Assembly: GCA_013398275.1 (NCBI GenBank)
Contig: VZSE01011607.1
Span: 19,316 to 83,315 of the forward strand
DNA: 64,000 bases
Direction: 5' to 3'
Source: Promerops cafer
Taxonomy: Eukaryota; Chordata; Aves; Passeriformes; Nectariniidae
Position 1 is the first letter of the stretch. Each line of letters starts with the position of its first letter. Under the pieces are notes generated by a model, which saw nothing but the letters and a program-made list of their open reading frames with translations, did no database searches and had not been told where the DNA came from. Below are positions 53,331-64,000 of the stretch, in pieces. Made by a program: the position numbers and the translations under genes.

Positions 53331-55252
53331 AAAAAAAATCACCTTGATCCAACAGCACACATTCCCTTTGATGTTTCTGCAGTGAGTTCACTGCCCAGAG
53401 AGAAAGGTACTGCTTTAAAAAAAAAATCAGGCTTGACATTCTCAAATCATAACCATATGACTCTCAATTCCAAGCTTAAAAAACCCCACAACCCAATCCC
53501 AGGAAAACACAATATTTTGTTCTGAGAAACTCAGGGAAGAAGCATCTGACAATGATAACATGAAACAGGTTTGGAAGATAATGGCAGTTTGAGAAGAAAA
53601 CACTTCCAAAAAATTCAGACTGCCACTACCAAAAATGGAAGAAGCCTTCTGCCAAAGATTGCAAACTGTGGTGACCTCAAGCAAGAGACTGTAGCTGATT
53701 CAAGGGAAAAATGAAACTTTTCAAAGACAACATTGCTTGTGCTCTGCCACTGCTCATAAGTGCCTTATGCCCTCTTGCCTTTCGGGGTGGCCTGGTAAAT
53801 ACAAGAGCTCTTCTGTATTTTACAGTCCTCTGCCACAAATTTCTGTTAAATATTCAACACTGTGAGCATGATTTCAAAATTTTTTTACCCAGTCAGGCTA
53901 CAAAGAAAATTGGGAATCCAGTGCAAAAAGCTTATTATTTATTGTAGGGTTTTTTTGCATTGCCCCACTGTTTTGTATATGGCCATGAAATATACAAATG
54001 CCCCATTTATTTTCATACTGCTTGGATTTCTTGATAGAAAAACTACACTGTTTATCTTGCATTGATTTCTTTCTAGACACAGAGTGCTGCATATACCACT
54101 TGCTAAAAATCTGAGAAAACTGTTAACTTTTGTTCTCTGACACATTCATGCTACTGCTTTCTTATGCTATGCCAGCTATACTAACACAGATAAAGGGCCT
54201 CATTCGAACAATCCTAACACAATATACAGTCTAATTTTCTTTTCATTATTCACAGCAAGGGAGCATTACAATTAATAATGAAGCTCTTTCCAAGGCTATA
54301 TGAGGCAAATGGCATCCTAGACACAATGATGCAGAGACTTATTTGCTTGGTACAAAAAGAAAAATTTAGAACTAACTTTGAAAAAGTCTCTAAAAATGCA
54401 TCTTCAGAATTTACCCCTATTTGCAAATTTAAATATCTAGCATTTTTATATGGAAAATGAACAGCTGGCACAGCAGCAACTGCAAACAGTCATTTAGGAC
54501 TACTCAAGCATGTTTTTTGCCTTCTTGAATGTTTTTCTAAAATGTCCTTTTTCTTGATTTCATATTACCTACAAGGTTTATGTTCTCCAGATAAAAAGGC
54601 CAGGTTACATTCCCTCAGAATCAAAAACAATACTAGCAGCCATTCCCTAACAAGAAAACCTAAGACAACTCCACCACCTTTGGTATTAATATGCCCTGTT
54701 TGTTACTGTGGCTTAAACTGATCAGAGCCATCCTGACATGACTAAACCAGAGATGTGACATCTCGTATACAAAACACAGAGCTTAAGAGTGAGTGTAAAT
54801 TGAACTACCATGTCACGGCTAGAAAATCTGGGAGCTGTATTCCAAATCTATATGAAGTTTCACAGGCTGTTTGTGCTGACAGCCTTCCCTGAATTCTCCC
54901 AAATGCTGCACACTCAGATAAGATTCCGATTTATGAAGTTTATATAATGTTCTACAGTGGTACGCGTGTTCGTGTATATGTGAGGGAGAAGGAGGCTAAT
55001 TCAGCTGGGTTATGAAACATCAGCAATTTACATACCCCTATATGGCAATTTTTCTCTTATACTGTATGTAAGCAAAATACAATTAAATAATAGTCAAGGT
55101 CTACAGCCCTAGTGATACTTAAAAGGATGTGAGGAAGGGACACAAATCTGTCTTATTTCCTTGTGCACTAATCTCTTATTTTCAACCAGAAAGAATTAAA
55201 ATCAGTACCAGAAAACTGTTACTAACACACTGTCATAAACACAGGTTAATTG

Positions 55253-55255
<3 letters not shown>
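53331..55255. other. Intronic DNA, nothing recognised
   Basis: AT-rich, no recognised elements. Open frames on both strands at 53439-54471 are short and overlap each other, which argues against coding. Confidence 0.6.

Positions 55256-55284
<29 letters not shown>
55256..55284. repeat. Poly-A run (29 bases)
   Basis: Uninterrupted A run on the plus strand, the longest in the window. It could be a retroposon tail, but no element is recognised upstream and there is no nearby AATAAA. Confidence 0.93.
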
Positions 55285-55286
<2 letters not shown>

Positions 55287-57419
55287 TATTTCCTCAACCC
55301 CTGTGAAGAACTATGGATTTACTGCAATGGCAGTTGTTTACCTCTGTATATGCAAGAGTTCAGGAGGTGAGAGTCAAGATATGCATCCAATTCTTCAAGG
55401 AAAAATCAGTTATCCATCCAGTCTGCTTCCCTACTGCAATTGAATAATTCTAAGCTTACTGGCAAAGTCTGTCATAAAATCCCTCTCCTTTCTCTATTCT
55501 TACATTACTTACAAACACCACAGGATAAAAATAATGAGAAATTATTCTAATCATTAATATGGTTTTACTTCAAGAAATTTTTTTTTTCTTCTATATTTTA
55601 AAGTGATAAAATCAGTGTGGAAATGTTACTTACCAGAGCATTCTCTCAACAAAAAGCACAAGAGAATTCTGCAATATATTACTTCCAGCTTCATTTTACA
55701 GATCAGATTTAAAAGCGTTTTATTGATTACACGTTCTTGTATGTAATAAGAAGACCAGAAACCCCCCCCACAAATCAACCAACCAACCAACCAAACAAAC
55801 AAAAAACCTCCACCAAACACTTTCCTGGTCACAAATGGATATGTATCCATTATGGTCTTAGTTTGACTAGATAAAGAGAACTGCCTTCTAAGGGAAGGAA
55901 AAGAAAAAAAAAGTGGTTCTAGGTGGTGGGCTTCATGCTTATACTACAATGAATATAACTGAGCTGGTGACAAGTGAAGTATCATATGACTGTGCCTGAA
56001 ATGCATGTGGTCTCCACCTGTTGCATTGCATCGACTGCACCAACATTCAGTTCATCTTACCATCACCTAACACTTACACATTGCTTTAGTGGTCTGTTAT
56101 GAAATACAGCACTTTGCCTTATAAAAGGAAGCTATTTGAATTCATATTTACCAAAAATGTAAAACATGATGACTTATCACCTGACTTGATTTGCTAAATG
56201 TCTTAGATTCCATGTAACTGGCAGAGCTGGTATGCAAAATATCAGACCTGTGCAAAATTCCAGCATGAAATAGCAGTTCAATCAGAAAGCTAAGCTTTAT
56301 AGCACTTACAAGGCTGCAGTTCAAAGATGCCTTCAGCCCTTCATTTCTAAACCAGTCCAAAGCTGCCTTCAGACAGCTCACTCACACCATGACAGGGGAG
56401 GTTCCATCCCACACCAACTCTCCAGTGACCCCTCTAGATGAATCAGAAGAGAAATTGACAAGCTACAGTGGTATTCTCAGATGAAGGGAGGCTGGCTGGC
56501 TGGAGAGTTTAGGATGAGACACACAGGTCAAACAGAAGTCTTCAGGGATTCAAAAGCTCATGTTTCCTGCACCACTCCTCCTTTAAAGATTGCAACAAAT
56601 TCTGTCAAATTAAAGTGCTCAAATCCTTTCATTCATTTTACTTTTATGAGATGTAAATCTAAACTTCATTTAGAATTAATTGCACAAGTCATTATAAACC
56701 ATTTAACTTGGGCACAATCATAAATCCTAGCATTGAAGTCTGATTGTGCAGATCCTTACTCACAAGATTCTCTCTACTAATACCAACACTGTTCATGAGG
56801 AGGACGAAGAGTTTCAGAGCTAGAACAGAAACCACAACAGTGTGGCAAGCCTTCCACAACTTTTTTGTTTCTCCTGCTTTTGAAACGAACTGCCTCCTGT
56901 TGCTTTGTTTCTTTGCTGATTTTGGAAGCCTCATTGGGAACTTAATTTTTGTGCATCTATAGCCTTCATATCAGTTTCCAAACCTTCAGTCCCAACTTTC
57001 ATTCTATGGCTTTTGCAGTACACAATCTCTGCTTGAAGAATGGCGTCAGCAAGTGGGTACTGGAGTAGTTTATGCTTTACGAAGTTTCTTAAGGTTTTGC
57101 TTTTTGGGTGTTTTCTTACAAGAGGTGATTGAAAACAGAAAGGAAAAGCCTGATTTTCTTTTATTTTTTCTCTTTTTCCCTCCCCCCCTCCTTTAATACT
57201 CTCATTCTGAGACCATGTATGACAATACCTTGTGGAAAATTGCTCCTGTCCAATAACATGCTCAAAGTACTCCTCTGCCAGAGGCATTCACTCATTATAT
57301 AAATCAAACAAGCATACAAAAACAGACAAAAAGCGACTGGTAATGCCCAGTGAATTTCTGTGCTCAGCTAAGATGATTTGGTGCATTGCATGCAGATGTC
57401 AGGTATTTTTATAAAGAGC
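55285..57419. other. Intronic DNA with a small CCAA repeat
   Basis: Ordinary intronic sequence. At 55762-55806 a C8 run is followed by (CCAA)n and (CAAA)n units. No gene or transposon is recognised. Confidence 0.6.
55762..55806. repeat. C8 run plus (CCAA)n/(ACAA)n microsatellite
   Basis: Eight C bases, a short spacer, then about five CCAA units passing into AACA units and an A run. Confidence 0.88.
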
Positions 57420-57900
57420 TCCATTGTGCAGGGCCCCACTACTCCTCCATCGCTCCCAGCACTCCCTTAAAAGGGGGGGTGGTGGGCAGACAACCATTCC
57501 AGCTGGGCTTGGAACCTCGTCTGAGTCAGGAAAACCACAGCTCATAAGCAAAGAGGAAGCATAATGTTCTACAAGGACAAAACATTAGCAAAAATGTCAC
57601 TCAGCCCCAGTTCCACATGTTGGCTGCCACGGCCTCTTCCTCCTAGCATGCCCGATTGATATAAATTCCATCTGCTCAGCAGCCAAGTGACAGAGAAGAA
57701 ATACCGGCATCTGGTCTCTATTGCTGTCGGGTTTTTGTTCCATGTTAGACCTTAGCTAGAAACATATGAAGAAATGAAGGTGCTGGCAAGCGACTAAAAG
57801 GCTGCACTGGCACAAATGAGACTTTCTGATGCTTTTCACACTTCACTTTGGATTTTTATGGGCAAAAAGGTGGAGGAGACTTGATAAACTGAGTCAGGAG
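57420..57900. promoter_or_regulatory. Candidate intronic enhancer with AP-1 and RUNX motifs
   Basis: A GC-richer, non-repetitive block. It includes a G-run patch (AAAAGGGGGGGTGGTGGGCAG, about 57469-57489), a consensus AP-1 site TGAGTCA at 57522-57528 with a RUNX-type AACCACA five bases later at 57533-57539, and a second TGAGTCA at 57890-57896. An AP-1 plus RUNX pair is a common enhancer arrangement in mesenchymal and epithelial cells. Function is inferred. Confidence 0.35.
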
Positions 57901-59569
57901 AGCCAATGGGCCTGGAGGTCATTTGGTGTTTCTAACTTTTTTTAAAGTGTTTAAAACTGTAAAGCAAAACAATTTTTTTTAACACAACAGAAGGTAACGA
58001 AGTCACACAAGAATGTTGCTCTTCAGCTAGGTTTTTTTTCTCCTTCTCTTAAACATCCACTGGTTTGGACCTGATCCACTAGCACTTTATATTCTCCTGA
58101 GAAGCAGCTGGAAAGTGCCAAACCACTAACTTTTTTTTTTTTTTTAACCCTACTGCATCCAGCAGAAAGTAAGTACTTCAAACCAAAGAAGAGAGCAATA
58201 GAGCAAACCAGTAACATGCATTACTGTCTGAGAAATCATGCCTGAGTATTTTTTGAGAGCAGCTCCCGAAGAGAGAGGGGAGACTGTGAGTCAATGTGAT
58301 TGTATGTGGATGTGTGTACATTCAAAGATTTCTTTGAGGAATGACTCCTCACACCAACAGAGGCTCAAGAACAAATAAAGGTGTGACAGAGAGGAAGGTA
58401 AAAAGAAAATACACTGGTAATACAATTACATACAGACACTTTTCTCCTTGCCAAAAAATAATTGGAGACAAAAACTTGGGAAGACATTTTGTACCTAAAG
58501 GGATCCACAAAACAACACAGGATAGCTGGTCTGCAGTAGCGTAAAATATTTCTAAAATTTAAAGTGGAACCTAAATATTTCAAATAAATATAGAATTTTA
58601 TTTTGTTAGAATAAAAAATAGTCTTCCATTTATCTGTGAGCCTCCAGCCCTTGTTGGTCTCATATGATTTCCTCTGCAATACAGCATCCTTTTCTTTTGT
58701 GTGACAGGACCAGAAACTGACAGAAAGAAATGAAGCGAATGAACAGCTATCAGAGCGACATTGTAACACCAATGAGAGAGAACATATGTAAGAGAAGAGC
58801 TCTCAAGAACATATAAATATATAATAGAGCCCCGGAACACTTAATAATTAATTGTGAGGAAGAAGCTTTTATTTCAACAAAAAGAAAGGCTTCTAACCAG
58901 CAGCCCCATGAGAGTGGAACAGTCCAGTATATTGATGCCCAAAAGGCAGTTCCATGCCAGTTCTTCACAAGGTGAAGTTCCCCTTTCATACTTAGCCAGG
59001 ATCACTTCAACAAACTGCCTGCATTGCATCCTCAAATAATGTATGAAGTGATACCTGGCTTCTGTGGTGATTCCCTGCCTGCAATGGAATTGCTCCCAGC
59101 AACTTCAATGGGCTTTGCACCTAAACCAATAAAGTCAGCAATCTAATTTACCTACCAGGATAATGAGTATTAAAAGATGGCATAACTAGGGGTCAAATAT
59201 TCCACTGCTGGTTCACCTCACTGAAGTGCTACTTTAGGGAAGTTAATTCTGCTAACTTAGTGTTCCTCACTGGAAATTATTACTCAATTTGTAACCCAGA
59301 TGAAAAGTCTTAAGCACACATGTGAAGAATCAGTGGTACTCATCGATTAATAATGTGCCTTCATAGAATCAGTGGTTTAGACTATTACAAAGAGTTTGAA
59401 AGAGTATTCCACCTTCTGGTCTCTTCGCATGGGATGCCTCCCTCTAAGAGTTGTAATTTAACCACCACCCAAATGAACTCAGTACAGGCACTTTCTCCCA
59501 ATAATGCCTTGCTCAAGGCACTCCTGCAGTGCTACTCTTGCAAAAAAAATCTGATTTTTACTGATTTAT
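57901..59569. other. Intronic DNA with a faint old repeat
   Basis: A T run sits at 58130-58145. Near 59065-59135 there is a phrase CTCCCAGCAACTTCAATGGG that resembles an ancient amniote interspersed repeat. Nothing else is recognised. Confidence 0.5.
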
Positions 59570-59640
59570 TAGAAGGCCAAGTTGGATCAGACCCTGGACA
59601 ACCTGTTCGAGTGAAGTACTGCCTATGGCAAGTACTCTTG
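59570..59640 (+). mobile_element. Possible short CR1 3' UTR fragment
   Basis: The segment with GGCCAAGTTGGATCAGACCC, CAACCTGTTCGAGTG and CTGCCTATGGCA resembles the 3' UTR of avian CR1 (GGCCAGGTTGGAT..., CAACCTGGTCTAGTG..., CTGCCCATGGCA). The terminal octamer repeats are absent. It is short and diverged, so the assignment is tentative. Confidence 0.5.
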
Positions 59641-60359
59641 CAAGTAACTTTTCATTAGCAAATAATTAAAGCTCAATATTCCAAACACCACCATATTAAT
59701 GCTGTTAAGTGGTGCAAGTTGCTTTGTCCCAGTTTCTACTTAGGAAATAAGTAAAGCAGAAACAGTCTTTATCCAACAGCTAAAAAAGTAATGTAGCAAC
59801 TGCCTATGTATCTATCACTTTAGAGCACCTCTCCAAAGCACTACCCTTGTTCATGGGACCTGACTCTTTTTTGACTTGACCCTAATGATTTCCTGTTTAC
59901 AGACTGCACCATGCTTTCAGTTAAGTTCCTCCTACAGAAGAGGATCTGGTAACAGTAAATTCCCCAGTCAGAGCTTCTTAGGAAAGGAAGCATATCGTTC
60001 TCAAAGAGAAGGGCTTAGTATTCTGTTACATAGAGTAATGGAGTAAAAACATAACCTGTCATAATAGGGTGGCAACCAAACTCCCTTCTATCTTCCCTCC
60101 CCTTCCACTATATAGGTAGATGACACAGAGTCTCAGCTGTCTTTTTGTACAGATTTCTGGAAGATGAGCATCATTGAGGGTACTACCACAGTAAAGAGAA
60201 AGAATAAGACCAATCTTTCAGCATTAAATGGAGGTGTGCACATACTTACTACATATAATGGTCCAAACTAACTCCAGGGTTACACTATCAGTGAAACCAA
60301 CATGGCTGAGTGAGACTTGACTTAAGACAGTTTGTAAGGTGTCTCACTGTCTGCAGCAG
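59641..60359. other. Intronic DNA, nothing recognised
   Basis: No features identified. Confidence 0.6.
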
Positions 60360-60690
60360 ACAACATTATACTTCCCAAAGGCAAGGCTTGGCGTGCAGTC
60401 AGTGATGAGAGGGGACAATTGAGCTGCCTAGCGCTGGAACCATCAGCACAATTTCCCGCAAGCCAGCACTATGAAACAGCACAGCTGCTGGGATGAGTGA
60501 ATAGCTGAAGGAGCTTATGTGAGCTTCAATAGCAGGCCTGAGCAGCACTCCACTGTGAATGACAAGTGATGGGCCAAATCACTGGGGAGCTACCGATGAG
60601 TTATTAATGGTGACAGGTACACTACCTGGGAGACAGGTTGAGAGGGGAAAAAGATTATTTATAAGCGAATAGTTAACAGCTGTACCCACT
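60360..60690. promoter_or_regulatory. Candidate conserved non-coding element
   Basis: Balanced, unique sequence with CAGCTG E-boxes at 60482-60487 and 60677-60682, TTATTAATGG (homeodomain-like) at 60601-60610, and GTTAAC at 60672-60677. There are no repeats or long open frames. Regulatory function is inferred from texture and motifs. Confidence 0.3.
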
Positions 60691-61697
60691 GCTAAGCATT
60701 ACATGGATGCCACAAACTGTAGAATTCAAATCTTGGGTTATTCAAGCACGAACAACTGCCTGTCACCAAACTGCAACGCATCGGTACAAATTAAGGTGGG
60801 AGAGACGAGACGAGACTGGAACGATGCCTTGCTCAAGTAGGCAGTGTCATCACAGAGTGCAGATAAGAGCGAGAGAAGGGCTGAGATAACCACGAGGTGA
60901 AATATGGTTCTTAATAATAATGATGAATTTGCAAGAACAGCTTTTTAATTTTTCCTGAGGGCTTTTGGAAGAGAACAGATGCTGAATATGTCCTGTACTG
61001 ACATGAATAAATGGGGGAAAAATATAATAAGCAAAAGAAATATTTTCAAAGAAGTTTTCTTTTGAAATGAGAAGTAATATATTTCTATTGTGGAGATAAT
61101 TTCTTCTATCTCCAGCCCCCTCCCAGGTTTGAAAGACACATTGTTAAGCCTATAATATAATGTTCTTACAATACCTACAATAATATAGTCACCTAGTTTT
61201 TTCCCAAAGGAATGAAGTATTGTGGTACTGAGTATATTATGAGTGGCCTGAACAAAAACCTTTCTAATCTATTTCTCTTGTACAATTCTGCACCAAAAGA
61301 AGCAGGGAATACAAACCAAATAAAATCTCAAAACATCCAAAAACCCCCAAACACACAAACACCCCTCCCCCTATCAGGAGTTTGGAAATGTTTTCATAAT
61401 GTGAACACAATCATGAAAGAAACTGTTTTTGAGTCATTTCTTATTCCACTGAAAAGATATGTCTCCGCAGTAACTGCTTACATGCAAGAAAAAACCCTAA
61501 GATATAATTTGATGGCTTTTTTTTTGTGGTCTTTTAATACAGTAGAGCAGTTAAATACCTGCAAGACCAGCCAGGTCCCAAGAAAATAAGCAGGTGGTTC
61601 ACTGAGTTTTAGGTTTGCACAAAGCACAGGCTGGAAATCGCCCACTAGATATCTGAACAGAGACACCATTTCCCTGCAACAAAATGTGCCAAATGAC
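60691..61697. other. Intronic DNA, nothing recognised
   Basis: Ordinary sequence. The open frame at 61212-61589 (plus, 125 codons) has no domain and crosses an A/C-rich patch, so it is not supported as a gene. Confidence 0.55.
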
Positions 61698-61835
61698 TAA
61701 TCTAAAAAACCCCCAAAAAACCAAACCCCCCCCCCCCCCCCAAAACCGAAACAAACAAACAAAAAGAAAAACAAACAAAAAAACCTAAACAAAACCAAAC
61801 TAAAACCAAAACCAAAAATCAGGGAAAAAAAAGAG
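61698..61835. repeat. A/C-rich tract with C16 run and (CAAA)n
   Basis: Low-complexity A/C-only DNA with an uninterrupted run of 16 C at 61726-61741, followed by AACAAAC and ACCAAA units. On the minus strand it is T/G-rich, similar in kind to the tract at 33930-34056 but in the opposite orientation. Confidence 0.9.
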
Positions 61836-63912
61836 GAAAAACATTAACAAATTAAATGCCTAGGTTAGAACTTTAAAATTCAGTTTCTCTTGAAATAGAG
61901 TCTCACACAGACTCCAAAATGGTAAGAAAAAAAGAAAGGCTAGTCAGCAACAGCTGGGTTCCCCCAAGGTAGAGGGAGAAAACTGTTTATATATATGGTT
62001 ACTGCCTCTTCTTATTTCTATGCCATAGGGACACTGTGCTCTTGTATGCTCTGGAGGAGGGAGATATGTGAGCCAGAAAAGGTTCACACTTCAAAAAGAT
62101 TCTAAGGCTTTAAAATATAAAGGCAGAAACTGATTCAGCATTGAAACTTTTTTCAGGATTTAGTCCAAATCTTTCAGTTTTGGTATTCCAAAGTGAACAT
62201 CACTAAAAGGCAAATAGTCCTCTGCATGTGTGTGTTGGGGGTCAAGCTTGGTTGTGTGTTGATATTAGTCAAGATCACTCATTACTTGTTTTCTGATATT
62301 CATAACATTTAATTATTTCTCCTTTTCTGTTTCACTCTGTTTTTTATGGAAAGCTGCTATGATTCCTCAGTGTCTGAACTTCTCACACTGTGAATCAATA
62401 CTTAAATATATAGTCAAAGCAAGTGAGACAGTTACATTTTATCTTAACAATTGATTCTTGAAGTATTTTTATTAAATACTACGCTTTGTGGAAACTGCTT
62501 TTTCACACAACTTTTGGGCATAAAAGAAACACAACATCATTTTAAAAGTTTAGTAAGATATTCGGGAACTGAACATTAGTTGAATTTGGCATTAGTAACC
62601 TGAAAATGCTACACTGATATCCCTTGATATTGATTAAATCCTTGTTTCTCTTCCGTCCTACTTTTAATTTTTTTTATGCTTAAAAGTCCCATGCTAGAGG
62701 ACCTAGTCTAAATGCATAGGAAACCTAAGTCAAATTTCAGCGAGTGAAATTTGAAAAGTTAGTTCCCTATGCTTTACTGTCAAAAAGCATGGAATTCACA
62801 GTGAGCAAGGTGAGCTTAGTTTTGATCTCTACATTTCAATTAAACAGTGTCTTACTGCACAAGCTTTTCCATTGGTTATAAGCAGTTTGCCTCTAAATGC
62901 AGATTTTCTTTTTTGCATTCACAGATGGAAATTGAAATATTAATTTCTTTAATTTCTCTTTAGGAGTACGTCTATTAATTTAGAAGCCCGCATTTTGATA
63001 CCAACTTTGCATGGAGATATCCAAGTTTGCCTGCTGCTATCATGCCCAAAAAGTGAAATAACAACTTATTTTTAAAAACTGCAAATGCAAAAAGAATTAC
63101 TTCAAAGTTGTGTTTGTTACCTTTCAGCAAAAACAACAAAATCCAACCAACCAACCAAAGTCACAAAAATTACTATAAAGCTTATGGTGCAAACCATGAG
63201 TGTGTTCATTTTTAACAGTCTACATTGTTTACCATGTTACTGCATCAAAATTAATGCTCTAAGGATTATACAGAGCACTGTATTTTTTTCAGCTCCACAC
63301 ACCAAGTCCATGCACCAAAGCAGGTCTCCTTTCTTTCCTCCAAAAAAAATGCAGTACTGTTTGTTTTTTATAGATTCATTATAAGTTCTTGAGTGACAAA
63401 AAGGATAAGAAATAGAAGAATGGAAATAAAAAGCCAGGGTATTAAGAAGGAGAAGTAGTTTCTAAACATGCCAAAGTTTGTTGGAAATATAACATTCAAG
63501 GACTTTTCCCTTCGGTGTATTTGATTCTAGATGTATTGTGTTCCTCATGCTACCCCAGTTCATCATGTATTAGCAAGTACTTCAACCATTTTTGCAAGCC
63601 TCCTCCTCTTTTTCACAGAAGGTGTTTGGTAAATGATGTCCACTTGCTTCAAAGGGAACAGAAACTCATACCTTAATTTGTACGTACTATGTAATCAGGT
63701 TAGCAGGCTGGTCAAAGTCTTGGCTCACTGTGCAGTCAAAGAGTGGTGCTCGAGGCTGGCCTGGAGCCACCCAGCTAGAGGAAAAGGAATTGGGGATGCA
63801 GCAGCTATCCATAGCTGACCAACAGACACTGGGGAGGGGATGTCAGGGTGAGAAAGGACCTTGTGCTCACCTTTATTTTTGCACCCACCCCACAAAATTC
63901 CAGCTTGGGGGT
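61836..63912. other. Intronic DNA, nothing recognised
   Basis: AT-rich sequence. A short (CCAA)n patch is at 63144-63159. No genes or mobile elements are recognised. Confidence 0.6.
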
Positions 63913-63990
63913 GGAAAGGAAAAGGAAGGAAGGAAGGATTCCAGGAAGGAAGGAAGGAAGGAAGGAAGGAAGGAAGGAAGGAAGGAAGGA
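63913..63990. repeat. (GGAA)n microsatellite
   Basis: A GGAA tetranucleotide array, interrupted once by TTCC at 63939-63942, with about 12 consecutive units after the interruption. It ends ten bases before the window edge. The (SFLP)n reading on the minus strand is an artefact. Confidence 0.95.
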
Positions 63991-64000
63991 CAAACGGGAG

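Larger units (their letters stand above)
4264..64000 (-). other. BNC2: Long BNC2 intron upstream of the penultimate exon (partial)
   Basis: From the acceptor at 4264 to the right edge no further BNC2 exon is present. The preceding exon should carry the conserved basonuclin N-terminal Cys-rich segment and leave a long open frame, and no such frame is seen on the minus strand. The intron is therefore at least 59.7 kb, consistent with the very long introns of this gene in other vertebrates. It contains transposable element remnants, simple repeats and candidate regulatory blocks listed separately. Other open frames here are short, lack domains and look like chance. Confidence 0.85.

Noticed and set aside
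61212..61589. 125-codon plus-strand open frame
   Set aside because: It has no recognisable motifs and includes A/C-rich low-complexity sequence.
63805..63993. SFLP repeat protein on the minus strand
   Set aside because: It is a translation artefact of the GGAA microsatellite.
1..64000. CRISPR arrays, prophage, operons, tRNA or rRNA genes
   Set aside because: No regularly spaced direct repeats, rRNA-like sequence or clear tRNA cloverleaf was seen. The sequence is vertebrate intronic DNA.

Overview
This window is vertebrate nuclear DNA, most likely from a bird. The evidence is one large exon of a conserved vertebrate zinc-finger gene, two 5'-truncated CR1 LINEs of avian type, and a solo LTR of a family common in neoavian genomes. 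The sequence is AT-rich, intron-like DNA with no compact gene packing, operons, CRISPR arrays or plasmid or phage features.

The only coding sequence I can support is one exon on the minus strand at 2297..4263. It is the large penultimate coding exon of BNC2 (basonuclin 2), a nuclear C2H2 zinc-finger protein. It supplies about 655 codons: the conserved post-N-terminal segment, the first zinc-finger pair, a serine-containing nuclear localisation signal, an acidic linker and most of the second zinc-finger pair. It has a clean acceptor at 4264-4265 and a GT donor at 2295-2296. The last coding exon lies to the left of the window and all earlier exons lie to the right. Positions 1..2296 are therefore intron, and 4264..64000 is a single intron of at least 59.7 kb. 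BNC2 is Z-linked in chicken, so this is probably Z-chromosome DNA (inference).

The long intron holds a solo LTR (11360..11844, minus), CR1 elements (about 16985..18167, plus; 31369..32338, minus; a possible small fragment at 59570..59640, plus), faint old repeat remnants near 9240, 10190 and 59065, and simple repeats (CA/TA tracts, a GA-rich homopurine tract, a T/G-rich tract, poly-A, poly-T and poly-C runs, and a GGAA array at the right edge). Both larger CR1 copies are dead: one has a changed catalytic box and the other has lost it.

Scattered blocks with balanced base composition and dense transcription-factor-like motifs stand out (about 13790-14260, 25730-25980, 33470-33720, 42990-43200, 47960-48200, 52830-53330, 57420-57900, 60360-60690). 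They look like candidate conserved non-coding regulatory elements of BNC2, but that is inference without an alignment. I found no convincing undescribed system. The most interesting items are these candidate elements and a read-through peptide at the exon's donor that mimics the start of the next exon.
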